Shown: piece by piece, positions 1-8,004 of the stretch
Position numbering within the stretch: the first letter of the stretch is position 1
How the letters are laid out: each line of letters opens with the position of its first letter
The notes under the pieces: model-generated
What the model was told of the DNA's origin: nothing
Database searches by the model: none
What the model saw: the letters and a program-made list of their open reading frames with translations, nothing else
Program-made: the position numbers and the translations under genes
DNA from: Streptomyces sp. BK208
Lineage (GTDB): Bacteria > Actinomycetota > Actinomycetes > Streptomycetales > Streptomycetaceae
Direction: 5' to 3'
Assembly: GCF_004364245.1 (NCBI RefSeq)
Contig: NZ_SOAV01000001.1
Span: 806,001-870,000 of the forward strand
DNA: 64,000 nt

Positions 1-1101
1 GGCTTCCGCGTCGACACGGCCGTGCACATCCCGCGTACCACCTGGAACCGCCGTTTCCTGCCCGCGATCCAGGAGCGCGTCGCCCGGCAGCACGGCACCG
101 AGGCCGCGCGGAACTTCTTCGTCTTCGGCGAGGTGGCCGCCTTCGTCAACGACAAGTGGAACCGCGGCTCGGTCAACCACTCGGCGCAGTTCTACACGTG
201 GAAGGAGCGCAAGGAGTACAGCGCCGACGACGAGAAGGCCGCGCTGGAGATGTACGAGTACGAGCAGCAGCAGGGCACCGGGAACCAGCCCACCTCCACC
301 AACGCCTTCCTGGAGGGCAACAGCTACCACACCCCTGACCACAGCCGCTTCTCCGGCATGAACGTCATCGACATGCGCATGCACATGAACTTCGGTGACG
401 CGAGCAACGCGTTCCACAACGGCAAGGACTCCGACGACAGCTACAACGACGCCACCTACAACGTCGTGTACGTCGACAGTCACGACTACGGCCCCAACAA
501 GAGCAGCGAACGCTACGCGGGCGGCACCGACGCCTGGGCCGAGAACATGTCCCTGATGTGGACCTTCCGCGGCATCCCGACGCTGTACTACGGATCGGAG
601 ATCGAGTTCCAGAAGGGCAAGAAGATCGACTGCGGCCCCACCTGTCCCCTCGCGACGACGGGCCGCGCCTACTACGGCGGTCACCTGGCCGGCGACGTCA
701 CGGCCTCCGACTTCTCCACGGTGGACTCGGCCACCGGTGCCGTCGCCACGACGCTGGCACAACCCCTGGTCAAGCACGTGCAGCGGCTGAACCGGATCCG
801 CCGGGCCGTACCCGCCCTGCAGATGGGCCAGTACTCCACGGACGGCATCACCGGTGACATGGCCTTCAAGCGGCGCTACACCGGGGGCGGCACGGACAGC
901 TTCGCCCTCGTCACCGTCTCCGGCGGCGCCACGTACAGCGGCATCCCCAACGGCACGTACCGGGACGCGGTCACCGGAGACACCAGGACCGTCACGGACG
1001 GCCGGCTCACCGTCGCCGCGCCGGGCAAGGGCAACCTGCGGGTGTACGTCCTGTGCGGTACCGGAAAGATCGGGACGGACGGTCCCTACCTGAAGCCCTG
1101 A
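1..1101 (+). CDS. GH13 alpha-amylase-family glycoside hydrolase (3' part)
   Basis: Only the C-terminal 366 residues are in the window; the frame is already open at base 1. It opens inside conserved GH13 region II (GFRVDTAVH, nucleophile Asp codon at 13-15). Region III follows as FGEV (acid/base Glu codon at 130-132) and region IV as SHD (Asp codon at 484-486), so the catalytic triad is complete. After the barrel comes a short beta-rich C-terminal domain ending near LCGTGKIG. The family hydrolyses or transfers alpha-glucosidic bonds in starch-type glucans. The neighbouring MalR-type regulators, GH87 enzyme and maltose-type importer suggest extracellular glucan degradation. The signal peptide cannot be seen because the 5' end is missing, and the exact specificity is not resolved. 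Confidence 0.88.
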   Translation, partial: GFRVDTAVHIPRTTWNRRFLPAIQERVARQHGTEAARNFFVFGEVAAFVNDKWNRGSVNHSAQFYTWKERKEYSADDEKAALEMYEYEQQQGTGNQPTSTNAFLEGNSYHTPDHSRFSGMNVIDMRMHMNFGDASNAFHNGKDSDDSYNDATYNVVYVDSHDYGPNKSSERYAGGTDAWAENMSLMWTFRGIPTLYYGSEIEFQKGKKIDCGPTCPLATTGRAYYGGHLAGDVTASDFSTVDSATGAVATTLAQPLVKHVQRLNRIRRAVPALQMGQYSTDGITGDMAFKRRYTGGGTDSFALVTVSGGATYSGIPNGTYRDAVTGDTRTVTDGRLTVAAPGKGNLRVYVLCGTGKIGTDGPYLKP

Positions 1102-1110
1102 GGCAGGCCG

Positions 1111-1144
1111 CCGGAACCCCGGGGACCGCACCCCGGGGTTCCGG
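1111..1144 (+). terminator. Transcription terminator hairpin after the GH13 gene
   Basis: A perfect 14-bp inverted repeat (arms 1111-1124 and 1131-1144) with a 6-nt loop starts 9 nt after the GH13 stop codon. There is no T-run, as is common for Streptomyces terminators. It separates the GH13 transcript from the regulator promoter. Confidence 0.75.
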
Positions 1145-1151
1145 GACCGGA

Positions 1152-1188
1152 GCAAGCCGCTTGCGGTGTTTGCGTTAGCCTTTCGTCT
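1152..1188 (+). promoter_or_regulatory. MalR-type operator and leaderless promoter of the first LacI regulator
   Basis: The arms GCAAG (1152-1156) and CTTGC (1160-1164) form an inverted repeat with 3-nt spacing, followed by another TTTGCG half-site (1169-1174). A -10-like TAGCCT lies at 1176-1181, exactly 7 nt before the GTG start, which suggests a leaderless transcript. The same layout recurs before the second regulator, so autoregulation is likely. Confidence 0.6.
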
Positions 1189-2199
1189 GTGACGCGACGA
1201 CTTGCTCAGGTGGCGAAGAAGGTTGGGGTCAGCGAGGCCACGGTCAGCCGGGTGCTCAACGGGAAGCCGGGGGTGTCCGAGTCGACCCGGCAGTCCGTGC
1301 TGAGCGCGCTGGACGTGCTGGGCTACGAGCGTCCCACCCAGCTGCGGGGCGAGCGGGCCCGCCTGGTCGGGCTGGTGCTGCCGGAGCTGCAGAACCCCAT
1401 CTTCCCGGCGTTCGCCGAGGTCATCGGCGGTGCGCTGGCGCAGCAGGGACTGACTCCGGTGCTGTGCACCCAGACCAAGGGCGGCGTCTCCGAGGCCGAC
1501 TACGTCGAGCTGCTCCTCCAGCAGCAGGTCTCCGGGGTCGTCTTCGCGGGCGGGCTGTTCGCGCAGGCCGACGCCCCGCACGACCACTACCGGCTGCTGG
1601 CCGAGCGGAACATCCCCGTGGTGCTCATCAACGCGTCGATCGAGAACCTCGACTTCCCGTGCATCGCGTGCGACGACGCCGTGGCCGTCGAGCAGTCCTG
1701 GCGGCATCTGGCGTCCCTGGGGCACGAGCGCATCGGCCTGGTCCTGGGCCCCTCCGACCACATCCCCTCTCGCCGGAAGCTGGCCGCCGCCAGGGACGCG
1801 GCCCGCGCCGCACACACGGAACTGCCCGAGGAGTACGTCGAGCGGGCCATGTTCTCCCTGGAAGGCGGCCAGGCAGCCGCCTCGCGTCTTCTCGACCGCG
1901 GCGTCACCGGCATCATCTGCGCCAGCGACCCCCTCGCCCTCGGCGCCGTCCGCGCCGCCCGCCGACGCGGCCTGCACGTCCCCCACGACGTCTCCGTCGT
2001 CGGCTACGACGACTCCGCCTTCATGACCTGCACCGAACCACCCCTCACCACCGTCCGCCAGCCCATCGAGTCCATGGGACGCGCCGCCGTCGACCTCCTC
2101 TGCGCCCAGATCCAGGGCACCGAAGTCCCGCACGGCGAGCTGCTCTTCGAACCCGAACTCGTCGTCCGCGGCTCCACGGCACAGGTTTCCGCCCGGTAA
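1189..2199 (+). CDS. LacI-family transcriptional regulator, MalR-type, copy 1
   Basis: This 336-residue repressor has an N-terminal LacI helix-turn-helix (residues about 3-25, core VSEATVSRVLNG) and the hinge segment after YERPTQL. A periplasmic-binding-like sensor domain fills the rest (LVGLVLPELQNPIF through VVGYDDS). The sequence closely resembles Streptomyces MalR/Reg1, which represses amylase and maltose-transport genes until maltodextrins appear. It is about 97% identical to the second copy at 6841, with one Gly deletion (GGLFAQ here, GGGLFAQ there) and a patch of substitutions around residues 147-225. The GTG start is fixed by the matching first codons in both copies and the -10 element 7 nt upstream. 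It probably binds its own operator and that of the GH87 gene. Confidence 0.92.
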   Translation: MTRRLAQVAKKVGVSEATVSRVLNGKPGVSESTRQSVLSALDVLGYERPTQLRGERARLVGLVLPELQNPIFPAFAEVIGGALAQQGLTPVLCTQTKGGVSEADYVELLLQQQVSGVVFAGGLFAQADAPHDHYRLLAERNIPVVLINASIENLDFPCIACDDAVAVEQSWRHLASLGHERIGLVLGPSDHIPSRRKLAAARDAARAAHTELPEEYVERAMFSLEGGQAAASRLLDRGVTGIICASDPLALGAVRAARRRGLHVPHDVSVVGYDDSAFMTCTEPPLTTVRQPIESMGRAAVDLLCAQIQGTEVPHGELLFEPELVVRGSTAQVSAR

Positions 2200-2220
2200 C
2201 GGGATCTCGCCCCACCTCTG

Positions 2221-2258
2221 CCCGCAAGTTGTTTGCGGGAATTGACAGTGGCTTGCGG
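2221..2258 (+). promoter_or_regulatory. MalR-type operator and promoter before the GH87 gene
   Basis: A perfect 7-bp inverted repeat CCCGCAA-N5-TTGCGGG spans 2221-2239. A further CTTGCGG half-site lies at 2252-2258. A consensus -35 TTGACA (2242-2247) sits between them, so bound repressor would cover the promoter. No convincing -10 was seen at 17-18 nt spacing. The half-sites match those before both LacI genes. Confidence 0.6.
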
Positions 2259-2445
2259 CTGCCGAACGTAGCGCCTGAAAGTCGCTGATCCGAGGCACAG
2301 GCCGGTGTGCGCTCGACTTTCTCCCTCCACGTCCCGCGCCGACGTGCGCCAATTTCCGGCTGCACGTTCTGTAGACGACTCGACACTTCTCTGCAACTCT
2401 CTGAGCGCTCAACGTAAATGTCGGAGAACATCGAGTGTCTACCTG

Positions 2446-5400
2446 ATGTGGGGACAGATGAGAAACCGGAACTGGAGATCGCGTGCCCTGTGCTCCGTGG
2501 TCGCGGCCAGTCTCCTGGCGCTGGGAGGACCGCTGCTGTCTGCCACGGCAGCCGGTGGTCCCGACATCGCCGTGGGAGACGCCACGGCGGCGAGCAGCTC
2601 GCACGGTGAGTACGGCGCCGCCAACGTCACCGACGGCAACCAGGGTTCGTACTGGCAGAGCGCCGGCAGCAGCCTGCCCCAGTGGGTCCAGACCGATCTC
2701 GGCGCCACCGAGCGCATCGACGAGGTCGTCCTGCGACTGCCCGCGGGCTGGGAGAGCCGCCGGCAGACCCTCTCCGTCCAGGGGAGCACCGACGGCACGA
2801 GCTTCAGCACGCTGAAGACGTCGGCCACCTACGCGTTCGACCCGGGTTCGGGCAACACGGTCACCGTGTCCTTCCCCGCCACCCGAACCCGGTTCGTGCG
2901 GGTGGACATCACGGCGAACACCGGCTGGCAGGCGGCTCAGCTCTCCGAGCTGGAGGTGCACGCGGCCGGGGAGTCGTCCACGAACCTCGCCGCCGGCCGG
3001 CGTCTGACGGCGAGCGGTTCGACGGGCGCGTACACCCCGGGCAACGCCAACGACGGCAACAAGGGCACCTACTGGGAGAGCACCAACGACGCCCTGCCGC
3101 AGTGGCTCCAGGCCGACCTGGGCTCCTCGCGCCGCATCGACCGCGTGGTCCTGCGGCTGCCGGACGGCTGGCCGTCCCGCAGCCAGACCCTGAAGATCCA
3201 GGCCAGTGACAACGGCTCGGAGTTCACCGACCTGACCGCCGCCAAGGCGTACACCTTCGACCCGGCGGGCGGCCAGACGGCGACGATCACCTTCGACGCG
3301 GCCACCACGCGCTATGTGCGGGTGCTGGTGACGGCCAACACCGGCCGGCCCGCCGCCCAGATCTCCGAGCTGGAGGTCTACGGCCCGCAGACGGGTGACA
3401 CGCAGGCGCCCACGGCCCCGGCGAACCTCGCGTTCACCGAACCGGCCACCGGACAGATCAGGCTGACCTGGAACGGGTCCTCGGACGACACGGCCGTCAC
3501 GGGGTACGACGTCTACGCCGACGGCAAGCTGCTGACCTCGGTCGCGGGTGACGTCACGACGTACACGGACACCAGGCCGACCGGTACGACGGTCACCTAC
3601 TACGTGCGCGCCAGGGACGCGGCCGGCAACCAGTCGGGCAACAGCAACTCCGTGACCCGCCGCGCCGACACCGGCGACACGCAGGCGCCCACCGCGCCCT
3701 CGAACCTCACCCTGACCGAGCCGGCCGGCGGACAGGTCAAGCTGACCTGGACCGCGTCGAGCGACGACAAGGGTGTCACCGGGTACGACGTCTACGCCGA
3801 CAACCAGCTCCGCAAAAGCGTCGCCGGTGACGTCACGACCTTCACCGACACCCAGCCGGCGTCGGCCACCGTGACCTACTTCGTGCGGGCCAGGGACGCG
3901 GCGGGCAACGTGTCGGGCAACAGCAACCCGGTGATCCGCAACGGCACCGGCAGCGGGTCGAACCTGGCCGTCGGCAAGCCGATCAGCGCCTCGTCCTTCA
4001 TCCACACCTACGTCGCCGGGAACGCCAACGACAACAACACGTCGACCTACTGGGAGGGAGCGGCGGGCAGTTACCCGAACACGCTGACCCTCAAGCTGGG
4101 CGCGAACGCGGACGTCGACCGCGTCGTGCTGAAGCTCAACCCCGACGCCGGCTGGTCGAAGCGCACCCAGAACATCCAGGTGCTGGGCCGCGCCCAGGAC
4201 GCCTCGGGCTTCACCTCCCTCGTGGACGCCAAGGACTACGTCTTCGACCCGGCGAGCGGCGGCAACAGCGTCTCCGTACCCGTCGGCAAGCGGGCCGCGG
4301 ACGTGCAGCTGCGGTTCACCGCCAACACGGGGGCGACGGCCGGACAGGTGGCCGAGTTCGAGGTCATCGGCACCCCGGCACCCAACCCGGACCTGGCGGT
4401 GACCGGGCTGACCACGTCTCCCGCCTCCCCCGTCGAGTCGGACGAGATCACGGTGTCCGCGACGGTCGCCAACAGCGGCGCGGCGGACGCCCCGGCCGGC
4501 AAAGTGGCCCTCAGGCTCGGTGACACCAGGGTCGCCACCGCCGCCGTCCCCGCTCTGAAGGCGGGCGCGCAGAGCACGGTCAGCGCGTCCGTCGGGACCC
4601 GCGACGCCGGTTCGTACACACTGAGCGCCGTCGCCGACGAGGCGAACGAGATCATCGAGCAGAACGAGACCAACAACACCTACACCCGGCCCGACCCGCT
4701 GGTGGTCAAGCCGGTGCAGAGCTCCGACCTGGTCGCCGCCGCCGTCACCACCTCGCCGTCCAGTCCGGCCGCCGGTGACGACGTGACCTTCAAGGTCGCC
4801 CTCAAGAACCAGGGCACCCGGGACTCCGCGGGCGGCAGCCACGCGGTGAGCGTCGCCCTGCTCGACGCCAAGGGCGCCACCGTCAAGACGCTGACCGGCG
4901 CGCACTCCGGTGTCGTCGCCGCGGGCTCGACCGCCCCGGCCGTGAGCCTCGGCACCTGGAAGGCGGCCAACGGCTCGTACTCCCTGAAGGTCACGGTCGC
5001 CGACGACGCGAACGAACTGCCGGTCAAGCGGGGGAACAACACGTCCACCCAGCCCCTGTTCGTCGGGCGCGGCGCGAACATGCCGTACGACATGTACGAG
5101 GCGGAGGACGGGACGGTCGGCGGCGGCGCCACGGTCGTCGGGCCCAACCGGACGATCGGTGACATCGCGGGCGAGGCGTCCGGCCGCAAGGCCGTCCACC
5201 TGGACAGGACCGGCGAGTACGTCGAGTTCACCACCAAGGCGGACACCAACACCCTGGTGACCCGCTTCTCGATCCCGGACGCGCCGGGCGGTGGCGGCAC
5301 CGACGCCACACTGAACGTGTACGTGGACGGCGTCATGAAGAAGGCGCTGTCGCTGACGTCGAAGTACGCCTGGCTGTACGGTGCCGAGGCCTCACCGGGC

Positions 5401-6747
5401 AACTCCCCCGGTGCGGGGGCCCCGCGGCACATCTACGACGAGGCGCACCTCCTGCTGGGCGAGACGGTCCCGGCGGGCAGCACGATCCGGCTGCAGAAGG
5501 ACGCGGCGAACACCTCCGACTACGCGGTCGACTTCGTCAACCTGGAGCAGGTCTCCGCCGTCCCGAACCCCGACCCCTCGGCGTACGCGGTGCCGGCCGG
5601 GTTCACGCACCAGGACGTGCAGAACGCGCTCGACAAGGTCCGCATGGACACCTCCGGCAAGCTGGTCGGGGTCTACCTGCCGGCCGGCGACTACCAGACG
5701 TCGAGCAAGTTCCAGGTGTACGGCAAGGCGGTGAAGGTCGTCGGCGCCGGTCCCTGGTTCACGAAGTTCCACGCGCCCTCGACGCAGGACAACACCGACG
5801 TCGGCTTCCGGGCGGAGGCGAGCGCGAGGGGCTCGACGTTCGCGAACTTCGCCTACTTCGGCAACTACACGAGCCGGATCGACGGGCCGGGCAAGGTGTT
5901 CGACTTCTCCAACACCTCGGACATCGTGATCGACAACATCTGGAACGAGCACATGGTGTGCCTGTACTGGGGCGCCAACACGGACCGGATGACGATCAAG
6001 AACTCCCGGATCCGCAACATGTTCGCCGACGGCATCAACATGACCAACGGCTCCACCGACAACCTGGTGTCCAACAACGACGCCCGGGCGACCGGTGACG
6101 ACAGCTTCGCGCTCTTCTCGGCGATCGACGCGGGCGGCGCGGACATGAAGAACAACCTGTACGAGAACCTGACGACGACGCTGACCTGGCGTGCCGCGGG
6201 TCTGGCCGTCTACGGCGGCTACAGCAACACCTTCCGGAACATCCACATCGCCGACACCCTCGTCTACTCCGGCATCACCATCAGCTCGCTGGACTTCGGC
6301 TACCCGATGAACGGGTTCGGCACCGATCCGACGACCTTCGAGAACGTCTCGATCGTCCGGGCCGGCGGGCACTTCTGGGGCGGGCAGACCTTCCCCGGCA
6401 TCTGGGTGTTCTCCGCGTCCAAGGTGTTCCAGGGGATCCGGGTCGCCGACGTCGACATCGTCGACCCGACCTACAGCGGCATCATGTTCCAGACGAACTA
6501 CGTGGGAGGCCAGCCGCAGTTCCCCATCAAGGACACGGTCTTCACCGACGTGTCCGTGACGGGCGCGCGCAAGAGCGGCGACGAGTTCGACGCCAAGTCC
6601 GGTTTCGGCGTGTGGGCCAACGAGATGCCCGAAGCGGGGCAGGGGCCCGCGGTCGGTGAGGTCACCTTCAACGGGCTGAAGCTCGGCGACAACGCGGTGG
6701 ACATCCGCAACACGACGTCCACGTTCAAGATCATCCGCAACCCGTAG
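2446..6747 (+). CDS. Secreted multidomain GH87 alpha-1,3-glucanase (mycodextranase type)
   Basis: This 1433-residue secreted enzyme is predicted to hydrolyse alpha-1,3-glucan (fungal wall glucan or mutan) or nigeran. Domains in order, by residue: Sec signal peptide 1 to about 36; discoidin/F5-8C domains at about 40-170 and 176-310; two fibronectin III domains (315-500); a third discoidin domain (505-640); two CARDB-like domains (645-870); a CBM6/35-like module starting YEAEDG (880-1035); and a right-handed beta-helix GH87 catalytic domain to the end. Asp1195 (ADGIN) and Asp1218/Asp1219 (TGDDS) have the 23/24-residue spacing of the catalytic Asp triad described for Paenibacillus Agl-FH1. The ATG at 2446 or 2458 is favoured because it places the signal peptide at the N-terminus; the ribosome site is poor. 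An upstream in-frame GTG at 2305 would bury the signal peptide. Confidence 0.85.
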   Translation: MWGQMRNRNWRSRALCSVVAASLLALGGPLLSATAAGGPDIAVGDATAASSSHGEYGAANVTDGNQGSYWQSAGSSLPQWVQTDLGATERIDEVVLRLPAGWESRRQTLSVQGSTDGTSFSTLKTSATYAFDPGSGNTVTVSFPATRTRFVRVDITANTGWQAAQLSELEVHAAGESSTNLAAGRRLTASGSTGAYTPGNANDGNKGTYWESTNDALPQWLQADLGSSRRIDRVVLRLPDGWPSRSQTLKIQASDNGSEFTDLTAAKAYTFDPAGGQTATITFDAATTRYVRVLVTANTGRPAAQISELEVYGPQTGDTQAPTAPANLAFTEPATGQIRLTWNGSSDDTAVTGYDVYADGKLLTSVAGDVTTYTDTRPTGTTVTYYVRARDAAGNQSGNSNSVTRRADTGDTQAPTAPSNLTLTEPAGGQVKLTWTASSDDKGVTGYDVYADNQLRKSVAGDVTTFTDTQPASATVTYFVRARDAAGNVSGNSNPVIRNGTGSGSNLAVGKPISASSFIHTYVAGNANDNNTSTYWEGAAGSYPNTLTLKLGANADVDRVVLKLNPDAGWSKRTQNIQVLGRAQDASGFTSLVDAKDYVFDPASGGNSVSVPVGKRAADVQLRFTANTGATAGQVAEFEVIGTPAPNPDLAVTGLTTSPASPVESDEITVSATVANSGAADAPAGKVALRLGDTRVATAAVPALKAGAQSTVSASVGTRDAGSYTLSAVADEANEIIEQNETNNTYTRPDPLVVKPVQSSDLVAAAVTTSPSSPAAGDDVTFKVALKNQGTRDSAGGSHAVSVALLDAKGATVKTLTGAHSGVVAAGSTAPAVSLGTWKAANGSYSLKVTVADDANELPVKRGNNTSTQPLFVGRGANMPYDMYEAEDGTVGGGATVVGPNRTIGDIAGEASGRKAVHLDRTGEYVEFTTKADTNTLVTRFSIPDAPGGGGTDATLNVYVDGVMKKALSLTSKYAWLYGAEASPGNSPGAGAPRHIYDEAHLLLGETVPAGSTIRLQKDAANTSDYAVDFVNLEQVSAVPNPDPSAYAVPAGFTHQDVQNALDKVRMDTSGKLVGVYLPAGDYQTSSKFQVYGKAVKVVGAGPWFTKFHAPSTQDNTDVGFRAEASARGSTFANFAYFGNYTSRIDGPGKVFDFSNTSDIVIDNIWNEHMVCLYWGANTDRMTIKNSRIRNMFADGINMTNGSTDNLVSNNDARATGDDSFALFSAIDAGGADMKNNLYENLTTTLTWRAAGLAVYGGYSNTFRNIHIADTLVYSGITISSLDFGYPMNGFGTDPTTFENVSIVRAGGHFWGGQTFPGIWVFSASKVFQGIRVADVDIVDPTYSGIMFQTNYVGGQPQFPIKDTVFTDVSVTGARKSGDEFDAKSGFGVWANEMPEAGQGPAVGEVTFNGLKLGDNAVDIRNTTSTFKIIRNP

Positions 6748-6800
6748 ACCCGGCCCGCAACGGAGCCGACAGCACCTCATGTCGGACGGGCCACCGACTG

Positions 6801-6840
6801 GCGCAAGTCTCTTGCGGAGACTTGCGCTAGTCTTGCGTTT
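6801..6840 (+). promoter_or_regulatory. MalR-type operator and leaderless promoter of the second LacI regulator
   Basis: A perfect 10-bp inverted repeat (6801-6810 with 6818-6827) surrounds a 7-nt spacer that is itself CTTGCGG. CTTGCG half-sites start at 6811, 6821 and 6832, about one helical turn apart. A -10-like TAGTCT lies at 6828-6833, exactly 7 nt before the GTG start, implying a leaderless autoregulated transcript. Confidence 0.62.
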
Positions 6841-7854
6841 GTGACGCGACGACTTGCTCAGGTGGCGAAGAAGGTCGGGGTCAGCGAGGCCACGGTCAGC
6901 CGGGTGCTCAACGGAAAGCCGGGGGTGTCCGAGTCGACCCGGCAGTCCGTGCTGAGCGCGCTGGACGTGCTGGGCTACGAGCGTCCCACCCAGCTGCGGG
7001 GCGAGCGGGCCCGCCTGGTCGGGCTGGTGCTGCCGGAGCTGCAGAACCCCATCTTCCCGGCGTTCGCCGAGGTCATCGGCGGTGCACTGGCGCAGCAGGG
7101 ACTGACTCCGGTGCTGTGCACCCAGACCAAGGGCGGCGTCTCCGAGGCCGACTACGTCGAGCTGCTCCTCCAGCAGCAGGTCTCCGGCGTCGTCTTCGCG
7201 GGCGGTGGACTGTTCGCGCAGGCCGACGCCCCGCACGACCACTACCGGCTGCTGGCCGAGCGGAACATCCCCGTGGTGCTCGTCAACGCCTCCATAGCCG
7301 ACCTCGGCTTCCCCTGCATCGCCTGCGACGACGCCGTGGCCGTGGGGCAGTCCTGGCGGCACCTCGCCTCACTGGGGCACGAGCGCATCGGTCTCGTGCT
7401 CGGCCCCTCCGACCACATCCCCTCCCGCCGGAAGCTGGCCGCCGCCAGGGACGCGGCCCACGCCGCACACACGGAACTGCCCGACGCCCACGTGGAACGG
7501 GCCATGTTCTCCCTGGAAGGCGGCCAGGCAGCCGCCTCGCGTCTTCTCGACCGCGGCGTCACCGGCATCATCTGCGCCAGCGACCCCCTCGCCCTCGGCG
7601 CCGTCCGCGCCGCCCGCCGGCGCGGCCTGCACGTCCCCCACGACGTCTCCGTCGTCGGCTACGACGACTCCGCCTTCATGACCTGCACCGAACCACCCCT
7701 CACCACCGTCCGCCAGCCCATCGAGTCCATGGGACGCGCCGCCGTCGACCTCCTCTGCGCCCAGATCCAGGGCACCGAAGTCCCGCACGGCGAGCTGCTC
7801 TTCGAACCCGAACTCGTCGTCCGCGGCTCCACGGCACAGGTTTCCGCCCGCTAG
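6841..7854 (+). CDS. LacI-family transcriptional regulator, MalR-type, copy 2
   Basis: This 337-residue regulator has the same HTH and sugar-sensor architecture as the copy at 1189. The first ~145 and last ~110 residues are essentially identical between the copies. Differences cluster in the sensor domain: ASIADLGFP here against ASIENLDFP, VGQ against VEQ, and PDAHVERA against PEEYVERA. These positions could tune inducer binding, but that is inference. It lies immediately upstream of a maltose-type ABC importer and points toward it, so it is the likely local repressor of transport and alpha-glucosidase genes. A second MalR-type regulator beside a second maltose-type importer is, from memory, also present on the S. 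coelicolor right arm, so the symbol malR is not assigned. Confidence 0.92.
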   Translation: MTRRLAQVAKKVGVSEATVSRVLNGKPGVSESTRQSVLSALDVLGYERPTQLRGERARLVGLVLPELQNPIFPAFAEVIGGALAQQGLTPVLCTQTKGGVSEADYVELLLQQQVSGVVFAGGGLFAQADAPHDHYRLLAERNIPVVLVNASIADLGFPCIACDDAVAVGQSWRHLASLGHERIGLVLGPSDHIPSRRKLAAARDAAHAAHTELPDAHVERAMFSLEGGQAAASRLLDRGVTGIICASDPLALGAVRAARRRGLHVPHDVSVVGYDDSAFMTCTEPPLTTVRQPIESMGRAAVDLLCAQIQGTEVPHGELLFEPELVVRGSTAQVSAR

Positions 7855-7881
7855 CGGAACCCGCCTTCTACGGTGGACTGT

Positions 7882-7974
7882 CAAGCAATTACGAAATCAG
7901 CGCGAGATATTGCGTTCACTTGTTCACGGTGGTTGAGTGAGCGGCGCCCCACAACGCATCGGCGGTGGGGCGCC
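7882..7974 (+). promoter_or_regulatory. Candidate operator and leader hairpin upstream of the binding-protein gene
   Basis: Arms GCAAT (7885-7889) and ATTGC (7909-7913), flanked by outer CAAG (7882-7885) and CTTG (7919-7922), form a loose palindrome resembling the CTTGCG/GCAAG operators. Downstream, a perfect 10-bp inverted repeat (7943-7952 with 7965-7974) would fold in the leader just before the ribosome site. The hairpin is certain as sequence; both roles are inferred. Confidence 0.4.
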
Positions 7975-8004
7975 TTCCACGTTCATGCCCGAAGGGGACC
8001 ACCC

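Noticed and set aside
2221..2239. The CCCGCAA/TTGCGGG palindrome as a terminator of the first regulator gene
   Set aside because: The stem is short and lacks T-run, and the half-sites match the operators before the regulators, so an operator is the better reading.
2305..2445. N-terminal extension of the GH87 gene from an upstream GTG
   Set aside because: It would put the signal peptide internally and cover the operator/leader. No ribosome site.
5392..7362. Minus-strand open frame opposite GH87 and the second regulator
   Set aside because: Antisense to conserved catalytic sequence; composition typical of shadow frames.
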